Source: NORP110 sp051251595 (GTDB lineage Bacteria; Pseudomonadota; Alphaproteobacteria; Rhodobacterales; Rhodobacteraceae). From it: DNA of 64,000 bases. The notes below the pieces were generated by a model. The model had not been told where the DNA came from. It saw nothing but the letters and a program-made list of their open reading frames with translations, and made no database searches. The stretch covers positions 124,001-188,000 of the forward strand of contig JBPOFA010000007.1 in NCBI GenBank assembly GCA_051251595.1, written 5' to 3'. The stretch's first letter is position 1. Every line of letters begins with the position of its first letter. Of the stretch, positions 58,267 to 64,000 are shown piece by piece. The translations under genes were made by a program, and so were the position numbers.

Positions 58267-59196
58267 TTATGCTGCGCCTTTGTAAATATCGACCAGTTTG
58301 CCAAGCATGTCCAAAGCGTCCTCGCGGCTGCGCTGGAAAGAGTTGCGGCCGATGATGGATCCGTTGCCGCCGCCGTCGCGAATAGCGCGGGCGTCGTCGT
58401 AAACACTGTCGGCGCCTTTTTTCGCACCACCGGAAAACACGACAATCCGGCGACCGGCAAAAGAGGCGTCCATGCAATTGCGCACACGGGCGGCTTGGGT
58501 CGCGATGTCGATCTTTTCGTCCTGATACACTTTCTTGGCCTCAGGCAGGGACAAGTGATCTGTGGACAGCTTGATCTTGATGATATGCGCGCCCAGAAGC
58601 GCGGCGATTTGTGCGGCATAGGCGGTGATGTCGACAGCGGTTTCGCCATCTTTGTCCAACGCTTCGCCCCGAGGGTAAGACCAGATGACGGTTGCAACAC
58701 CCTTGGCTGCGGCCTCGCGCCGGATTTCTGCGATTTCTTCAAACATCGACAGGGCGCAAGAAGAGCCCGGGTAAATCGTGAACCCGATCGCGGCACAGCC
58801 CAAACGAACGGCATCATCAACGCTGGCGGTGATGGCCTGATCTTTTGGGGCCTCGCTTGGGATCAAAGAGTTTGCCGAATTGGCCTTGAGGATCGTCGGG
58901 ATCTTGCCCGCGAATGTATCGGAACCAGCCTCTAGCATTCCGAGGGGGGCGGCATAGGCGTTCATGCCGGCATCAATCGCAAGTTGATAATGGTAATGCG
59001 GGTCATAGGCCGCCGGGTTCGGCGCGAAAGAGCGGGCCGGCCCGTGTTCAAATCCCTGATCGACGGGAAGGATGATCATCTTGCCGGTGCCGCCAAGTTT
59101 TCCGTTCATCAAGATACGGGCGAGGTTGGCCTTTACGGCGGTGGTTTCGCCTTCGTAGTTTGACAGAATTTTCTGTACGGTGCGGGTGACTTTCAT
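58267..59196 (-). CDS. fba: Fructose-bisphosphate aldolase, class I (DhnA type)
   Basis: 309 residues. MIILPVDQGFEHGP and the Schiff-base Lys region IIKIKLSTDHLSL, with TVIWSYPRGEAL and IVVFSGGAKKG, identify the DhnA/archaeal-type class I aldolase. It splits or makes fructose 1,6-bisphosphate. ATG 59196 has AGGAGCC upstream; a start at 59256 would add twenty unlikely residues. It follows pgk in the same direction, and two direct repeats lie between them. Confidence 0.95.
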   Translation of the reverse strand: MKVTRTVQKILSNYEGETTAVKANLARILMNGKLGGTGKMIILPVDQGFEHGPARSFAPNPAAYDPHYHYQLAIDAGMNAYAAPLGMLEAGSDTFAGKIPTILKANSANSLIPSEAPKDQAITASVDDAVRLGCAAIGFTIYPGSSCALSMFEEIAEIRREAAAKGVATVIWSYPRGEALDKDGETAVDITAYAAQIAALLGAHIIKIKLSTDHLSLPEAKKVYQDEKIDIATQAARVRNCMDASFAGRRIVVFSGGAKKGADSVYDDARAIRDGGGNGSIIGRNSFQRSREDALDMLGKLVDIYKGAA

Positions 59197-59260
59197 AAAT
59201 CGGCTCCTGAAGAATTTGTGTTGGAGCCGTGTTAGCAGAGCCGGGCAAGGGCGCAATGAC

Positions 59261-59273
59261 GGTTGCGCTAACA
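59261..59273. repeat. Direct repeat copy 1 upstream of fba
   Basis: GGTTGCGCTAACA, 65 bases before the fba ATG. It contains a GCGCTAACA half-site like LacI-type operators. Confidence 0.55.
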
Positions 59274-59281
59274 GTCAGAAA

Positions 59282-59294
59282 GGTTGCGCTAACA
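59282..59294. repeat. Direct repeat copy 2 upstream of fba
   Basis: Identical GGTTGCGCTAACA exactly 21 bases from copy 1, two helical turns, which favours side-by-side protein binding. Confidence 0.55.
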
Positions 59295-59370
59295 TGCAGT
59301 TTTCGAAATCGGAAGACCGGGGTTTCGTGACTGAATCCCCGGTTTTGCCGTTATTGTTGATGGGGCGTGA

Positions 59371-60561
59371 TCAAGCTTTGAGCGCGGCGACGCCGGGCAA
59401 AGTCTTGCCTTCCATCCATTCCAGAAACGCACCACCCGCTGTCGAGATATAGGTAAAGGATTCTGCGGCGCCGGTCTTGTTCAGCGCGGCAACCGTGTCC
59501 CCGCCGCCCGCGACAGAGATCAGTTTTCCCGCCTTGGTCAGCTCTGCCGCTTTTTGTGACGCGGCATTTGTGGCCTGATCGAAGGGTTCAATTTCAAAGG
59601 CCCCAAGCGGGCCGTTCCAGATCAGTGTCTTGCAGTTTTCGAACACTTCGGCGATTTTTTCGACTGTTTTTGGTCCGGCATCCAGGATCATTGCAACATC
59701 GGGGCAATTATCGACGGGCAAAATCTGATGCGGCGGGTTGGCGCGGAATTCTTCGGAAGTGACGATGTCGACGGGCAAAATGATTTCACATCCGGCCTCA
59801 TCCGCCGCCCGAAGGATGTCGAGCGCCGTGCCGGTCATATCCAGTTCTGCAAGGGATTTTCCGATGGCAACACCCTGTGCCGCAAGGAAGGTGTTCGCCA
59901 TTCCGCCGCCGATGACCAGGTGGTCAACCTTGCGCACGAGGTTGCCGAGCAGTTCAAGTTTGGTCGACACCTTTGCACCGCCGACGATGGCGATGACCGG
60001 GCGTTCTGGCTGGCCAAGTGCCGCCTCTAACGCGCCGAGTTCGGCGGCCATCAAACGGCCAGCCGCATTTGGCAATTTGCGCGCGATACCTTCGGTCGAG
60101 GCATGGGCCCGGTGTGCAGCGGAAAAGGCGTCATTGACATAGACATCCCCAAGCGCGGCAAGGGCTGCGGAAAATTCCGGATCATTTTCAGTTTCACCTT
60201 TGTGGAAACGGGTGTTTTCCAGAACCAGAACCTCGCCCGTTTTTTGGGCCGCGACGGCCTGTGCGGCGACATCCCCGATACAATCAGAGGCGAATTTCAC
60301 CGGCACGCCAAAGGCGGCGTGAAGGGCGGGGACCAGCTGTTGCAAGGACATGTCTGCAACCACCTGTCCCTTGGGTCGGCCGAAATGCGCCAGCAAGACC
60401 GGCTTGCCCCCGGCGGCCAGAATGTCCTTAACCGTCGGAACGATGCGTTCAATTCGGGTGGCATCGGTGACAACGCCATTTTCAAACGGAACATTGATGT
60501 CCACGCGGGTCAAAACGGTTTTGTTTTCCAGATCAAGATCGTCAAGTGTGTGCCAAGTCAT
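59371..60561 (-). CDS. pgk: Phosphoglycerate kinase
   Basis: 396 residues. N-terminal VLTRVDINVPFENG and VLLAHFGRPKG, hinge and C-terminal nucleotide site VAGGGDTVAAL with WNGPLGAFE. It makes ATP from 1,3-bisphosphoglycerate in glycolysis and works in reverse in gluconeogenesis. It is upstream of fba on the same strand, 174 bases apart; the gap contains a weak hairpin and the tandem repeat. Confidence 0.98.
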   Translation of the reverse strand: MTWHTLDDLDLENKTVLTRVDINVPFENGVVTDATRIERIVPTVKDILAAGGKPVLLAHFGRPKGQVVADMSLQQLVPALHAAFGVPVKFASDCIGDVAAQAVAAQKTGEVLVLENTRFHKGETENDPEFSAALAALGDVYVNDAFSAAHRAHASTEGIARKLPNAAGRLMAAELGALEAALGQPERPVIAIVGGAKVSTKLELLGNLVRKVDHLVIGGGMANTFLAAQGVAIGKSLAELDMTGTALDILRAADEAGCEIILPVDIVTSEEFRANPPHQILPVDNCPDVAMILDAGPKTVEKIAEVFENCKTLIWNGPLGAFEIEPFDQATNAASQKAAELTKAGKLISVAGGGDTVAALNKTGAAESFTYISTAGGAFLEWMEGKTLPGVAALKA

Positions 60562-60684
60562 AAACCGGTCCTTTCAGGTCAATTGCTGTCTATCGACCCG
60601 ATTCCCGCCCAGAGGTCAACTCCGCCCTTTTCCTTTTGCGCTTTGCAGCCTAGTTTGCCGCAAATTCAAACCTAGGAGCATGAA

Positions 60685-61191
60685 ATGGCTGAAATCAAAG
60701 ACCCGGAAAACACGATCCTTATGGAACTCAAGGACGGGACCGTCACAATCGAGCTGTTGCCAGACGTCGCCCCTTTGCACTGCGAGCGGATGAAAACACT
60801 GGCCCGCGGCGGTCACTATGACAATGTGGTGTTCCACCGTGTGATTGACGGGTTCATGGCGCAAACCGGCGATGTTGCAAACGGCAATGCTGAAAAAGAC
60901 TTTAACATCCGTTCCGCGGGCACAGGCGGTTCAGACATGCCTGACGTTCCTGCCGAGTTTTCAAAGCTGCCACATGCCCGTGGCACAATCGGTGCGGCGC
61001 GGTCTTCTAACCCGAACAGCGCAAACAGCCAGTTCTTCATCAACTTCAAAGACAATGACTTCCTGAACGGTCAGTACACGGTCTATGGTCGCGTGATTGA
61101 GGGCATGGAACATGTTGACGCGATCGTTCGCGGTGAGCCACCGATGAACCCAGACCGGATGATCAGCTTTAAGGTGGCCGCAGATGCGTAA
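60685..61191 (+). CDS. Cyclophilin-type peptidyl-prolyl isomerase, cytosolic
   Basis: 168 residues without a signal peptide: YDNVVFHRVIDGFMAQTGD, NPNSANSQFFINFKDNDFLNGQYTVYGRV. Cyclophilin-family PPIase (PpiB-like); FFI and Q residues of the active site are present. Its stop overlaps the start of a second cyclophilin by eight bases. AGGAGCATGAA lies before the ATG. Confidence 0.95.
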   Translation: MAEIKDPENTILMELKDGTVTIELLPDVAPLHCERMKTLARGGHYDNVVFHRVIDGFMAQTGDVANGNAEKDFNIRSAGTGGSDMPDVPAEFSKLPHARGTIGAARSSNPNSANSQFFINFKDNDFLNGQYTVYGRVIEGMEHVDAIVRGEPPMNPDRMISFKVAADA

Positions 61192-61735
61192 GCTTGCAGC
61201 AGCCTTTGCGTTCTCGCTGATTGCGGCACCGGCTTTGGCCACAGACCTTGATATTGAGGTTGCAGGCGAGGCGAATGGCACGATCATGGTCGAGCTTTTC
61301 GACGATGTTGCACCGCTTCATGTAGAGCGTCTGACGACATTGGCCAAAGAGGGCGCTTATGACGGCGTTGTCTTTCACCGTGTGATAGACGGGTTCATGG
61401 CGCAATCGGGTGACGTTGAGTTTGGCAAAATGGGCGGTGATATGTCTATGGCCGGGCGCGGTGGATCAGAGCTTCCGGATCTTCCGGCTGAGTTTTCGGA
61501 CAAGCCCTTTGTGCGTGGCACCGTCGGTATGGCGCGGTCGCAAAGCCCGGATTCGGCCAACAGCCAGTTCTTCATCATGTTTGCACCGGCCCCGCATTTG
61601 GACGGTCAATACACGGTTGTCGGACAGGTGACCGAAGGCCTTGACGTTCTGGACGCGATCAAGCGCGGCACAGGCGGCAATGGTGCGGTTGTCGGTGAAC
61701 CTGATGTGATGAAATCCGTCACGGTGATTGAGTAA
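61184..61735 (+). CDS. Cyclophilin-type peptidyl-prolyl isomerase, exported
   Basis: 183 residues: a clear signal peptide (MRKLAAAFAFSLIAAPALA, cleavage likely after ALA) then a cyclophilin domain with YDGVVFHRVIDGFMAQSGD and NSQFFIMFAPAPHLDGQYTVVG. Probably a periplasmic folding helper. It overlaps the cytosolic paralogue, so both come from one transcript, a tandem duplication with different cellular location. Confidence 0.95.
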   Translation: MRKLAAAFAFSLIAAPALATDLDIEVAGEANGTIMVELFDDVAPLHVERLTTLAKEGAYDGVVFHRVIDGFMAQSGDVEFGKMGGDMSMAGRGGSELPDLPAEFSDKPFVRGTVGMARSQSPDSANSQFFIMFAPAPHLDGQYTVVGQVTEGLDVLDAIKRGTGGNGAVVGEPDVMKSVTVIE

Positions 61736-61812
61736 GGTTTAGTCAAGCCTGCGTGAGCAGGGCTATCCAGATGCGCCTTCCTCTGCCAGTTTGGTGGAGG
61801 GAGGCGTTTTTT

Positions 61813-62781
61813 ATGAAAATTGTCAAAATCGCTGCTGTTTTTGCGGTTGGGCTGTGGGGAAGTGCCGTTTTGGCCAACCCGGATCAGTGGCAACGGGAAT
61901 GGCCGAATACGGATTTCACCAAGACCAGTATCCAAGCTTGGACAGAGATCATGTCCGGCGGTCCGCCAAAAGACGGCATTCCGGCCTTGTCTGACCCCAG
62001 CTTTCTGACCGCGGATCAGGAAAGCCGGATCGCACCAAGGGAACCGGTCATCACGCTAGAGATAGAGGGCGAGGTCCCACGCGCCTATCCGATCCGCTAT
62101 TTGACATGGCACGAAATCGTCAATGACGATGTTGGCGATGTCCCCGTGGCGGTGACCTTTTGCCCGCTTTGCAATTCGGGCATGGTCTTTGACCGTCGTG
62201 TGCAGGGTGAATTGCGAAGTTTCGGTGTCTCTGGAAAGCTGCGCAACTCTGACATGGTGATGTATGACCGCGAAACCGAAAGCTGGTGGCAACAGGCCAT
62301 CGGGCAGGGGATCGTCGGGGTGCATACAGGGGATCAATTGGTGCAATTGCCCGCCTGGATGGAAAGCTGGGCAGAGTTCACGGCCCGCAATCCGCAAGGT
62401 CTGGTGATGGCTGAACCGGACTGGAACCGCCGCTATGGGCGCAATCCCTATGTCAGCTATGACAGTTCGCGCAGCCCGTTTCTATATTCTGGCGAAAACC
62501 CGCCCCATAAGGTGCCGCCGCTGATGCGGGTGGTGCGTATCGGGGATCAGGCCTGGACCCTGGAAAACCTGCGCAACAAGGGCACGATCACCGATCAGGG
62601 GCTGACGATTTCCTGGGCGTCTGGGCAGGCCTCTGCCTTGGACAGTGCGGCAATTGGCGAGGGCAAGGATGTTGGCACCGTTCGGGTGCGCGACGAAAAC
62701 GGGCAGGATGTGCCCCATGATGTCATGTTTGCCTTTGCGTTCCATGCGTTTTGGCCCGATGGAACCTGGCATCTAGAGTAG
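61813..62781 (+). CDS. Exported DUF3179 protein
   Basis: 322 residues: signal peptide (MKIVKIAAVFAVGLWGSAVLA), then the DUF3179 pattern with YPIRYLTWHEIVND and VAVTFCPLCNSGMVFDR. The CPLC cysteines and a WWQQAIGQGIVG stretch are conserved features of this family. Function is not established. GGAGGCG lies about seven bases before ATG 61813. It converges on tyrS; 30 bases lie between the stops. Confidence 0.85.
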   Translation: MKIVKIAAVFAVGLWGSAVLANPDQWQREWPNTDFTKTSIQAWTEIMSGGPPKDGIPALSDPSFLTADQESRIAPREPVITLEIEGEVPRAYPIRYLTWHEIVNDDVGDVPVAVTFCPLCNSGMVFDRRVQGELRSFGVSGKLRNSDMVMYDRETESWWQQAIGQGIVGVHTGDQLVQLPAWMESWAEFTARNPQGLVMAEPDWNRRYGRNPYVSYDSSRSPFLYSGENPPHKVPPLMRVVRIGDQAWTLENLRNKGTITDQGLTISWASGQASALDSAAIGEGKDVGTVRVRDENGQDVPHDVMFAFAFHAFWPDGTWHLE

Positions 62782-62811
62782 GGCCGTTTGGCCCCACGCT
62801 CTGTTTTGGTC

Positions 62812-64000
62812 TTAGGTTTCGAGCGTGATCAAAGCGTGGCGCTTTTTGCCCGCACTGAGTTTCACCGGAGAGGCCAAAGCCGCCGCGTCGAGCATCAACC
62901 CGGCATTGGTCAGGGGTTTGTCATCAATCTTGGCGCCATTGTCGGAAATCAGGCGTTTGGCCTCTTTCCCGGAATTTGCCAGACCAGAGCGCACCAGCAG
63001 CTGCACGATGGAAATCCCGTCGCCCAGTTCCGCCTTATTCAAGGCCAATGTGGGCAGATCATCCCCGATGCCGCCCTTTTCAAAGACTTCGCGCGCGGTT
63101 GCTTCGGCCGCTGCTGCAGCCTCTGCGCCGTGAAGCAGGGTAGTGACCTCATTGGCCAGACGGATTTTGCCTTCGTTGATTTCGGACCCTTGCAAGGCCC
63201 CCAAGCGGTCGCATTCTTCGACGGGCAGTTCTGTGTAGAGCTTCAGGAACCGACCAACATCTGCATCCGTAGAGTTGCGCCAGAACTGCCAGAATTCATA
63301 GGGTGACAACATATCGCCATTCAACCAGATCGCCCCGCCTTGGGACTTGCCCATTTTGCGGCCATCTGATGTGGTCAGCAAAGGTGAGGTCAGGCCATAG
63401 ATTTCATGGTCCAGCACCCGCCGTGTCAGGTCAATCCCGTTGACGATATTGCCCCATTGATCCGAGCCGCCCATTTGCAGCACACAGCCATAGCGGCGGT
63501 TCAGCTCTAAAAAGTCATAGGCTTGCAGAATCATGTAGTTGAATTCAAGAAAGCTCAGCGATTGTTCGCGGTCCAGCCGAGACTTGACCGATTCAAAAGA
63601 CAGCATCCGGTTGACCGAAAAATGCCGACCGATGTCGCGCAGGAATTCCAGATAGTTCAACCCATCCAGCCATTCCGCATTGTTCAGCATCAACGCGCCA
63701 TTTTCGGTGTCGTTATAATCGAGGTAGCGGTCGAAAACGCGGTTCATCCCGGCGATATTCGCGTCGATCTGCTCTGGTCCCAAAAGCGGGCGTTCGTCAG
63801 AACGGAAAGACGGATCCCCGACTTTGGTTGTGCCGCCCCCCATCAATGTGATCGGCTGATGACCGGTCTTTTGCAGCCAGCGCAGCATCATGATGTTCAG
63901 CAAATGCCCGACATGCAAGGACGCCGCCGTGGCGTCATAGCCGATATAAGCGGGTACCACGCCTTTGATCAGGGCCTCGTCCAGGCCTTGATAATCTGTA
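62812..64000 (-). CDS. tyrS: Tyrosyl-tRNA synthetase, N-terminus cut by the window edge
   Basis: About 396 residues are visible; the reading frame stays open to the right edge (TDYQGLDEALIKG at the boundary), so the start lies outside. Class I signature HVGHL (in AASLHVGHLLN), GGGTTKVGDPS, QMGGSDQWGNI and the KMGKS variant of KMSKS are seen, with a C-terminal S4-like RNA-binding domain (VRSGLANSGKEAKRLI). It charges tRNA-Tyr. Confidence 0.97.
   Translation of the reverse strand, partial: TDYQGLDEALIKGVVPAYIGYDATAASLHVGHLLNIMMLRWLQKTGHQPITLMGGGTTKVGDPSFRSDERPLLGPEQIDANIAGMNRVFDRYLDYNDTENGALMLNNAEWLDGLNYLEFLRDIGRHFSVNRMLSFESVKSRLDREQSLSFLEFNYMILQAYDFLELNRRYGCVLQMGGSDQWGNIVNGIDLTRRVLDHEIYGLTSPLLTTSDGRKMGKSQGGAIWLNGDMLSPYEFWQFWRNSTDADVGRFLKLYTELPVEECDRLGALQGSEINEGKIRLANEVTTLLHGAEAAAAAEATAREVFEKGGIGDDLPTLALNKAELGDGISIVQLLVRSGLANSGKEAKRLISDNGAKIDDKPLTNAGLMLDAAALASPVKLSAGKKRHALITLET

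Noticed and set aside
59316..59343. Terminator between pgk and fba
   Set aside because: ACCGGGG/CCCCGGT stem has a 14-base loop and no T run on the minus strand, where the genes lie.
62781..62794. Terminator between DUF3179 gene and tyrS
   Set aside because: Only a 5-base GGGCC/GGCCC stem without a T run.

Overview
The window looks like chromosome of an alphaproteobacterium of the order Rhodobacterales, probably the Roseobacter group. Three things support this: a complete Rhodobacter-type gene transfer agent (GTA) cluster in canonical order, a pyruvate dehydrogenase operon whose E1-beta carries its own lipoyl domain, and moderately high GC. No integrase, transposase, rRNA or CRISPR array was seen. 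One tRNA, tRNA-Leu(UAG), is present.

Layout. 1-4.2 kb (minus): a truncated lipid acyltransferase, an EamA-type permease, a divergent FliG and purB. 4.3-8 kb: bioY, an endonuclease/phosphatase-family protein, a DUF3445 haem N-demethylase-like protein and an unrecognised membrane protein. 8.1-12.2 kb: glnB-glnA (minus) with two tandem NtrC-type sites upstream, then nnr and a small Hint-domain protein. 12.3-15.8 kb: tRNA-Leu and two multi-pass membrane proteins, one of them a GT39-type glycosyltransferase. 15.8-24.7 kb: a divergent LysR regulator and a nine-gene operon. It encodes an NMT1-type ABC importer, FAD oxidoreductase, CoA-transferase, enoyl-CoA hydratase, ferredoxin, DapA-type aldolase and deaminase. 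This is best read as an uncharacterised uptake and catabolic system. 24.9-28.5 kb: an orphan Tad/von Willebrand protein, a small hypothetical and tig. 28.5-30.7 kb (minus): a sulfotransferase and rpsF-rpsR-rplI behind a structured leader. 30.7-36.8 kb: fatty acid synthesis genes fabD, fabG, acpP and fabF, a small membrane protein between acpP and fabF, and mltG. 36.8-37.9 kb (minus): an ArsR/SRPBCC/YciI trio.

38.1-52.6 kb is the GTA structural cluster: g1 to g15 plus a DUF2793 protein. It encodes terminase, portal, protease, capsid, head-tail connectors, tail tube, chaperones, a short tape measure, baseplate hub, a cell-wall peptidase and the large tail-tip protein. There are no lysis, replication or integration genes. 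cysE follows.

53.6-64 kb: a CMD-family protein, the pdhA-pdhB-pdhC operon (minus) with a perfect palindrome at its promoter, ftsB, pgk and a class I fructose-bisphosphate aldolase (minus) with a tandem repeat upstream, two overlapping cyclophilin genes (cytosolic then exported), a DUF3179 protein, and tyrS running off the right edge.

The most notable signals outside ordinary genes are short regulatory structures: the NtrC pair, a LysR T-N11-A dyad, the rpsF leader with two in-frame starts, the pdhA palindrome, the aldolase tandem repeat, a dyad upstream of the GTA cluster, and hairpins after the GTA capsid gene. Gene functions come from recognised motifs. Regulatory roles are inference.
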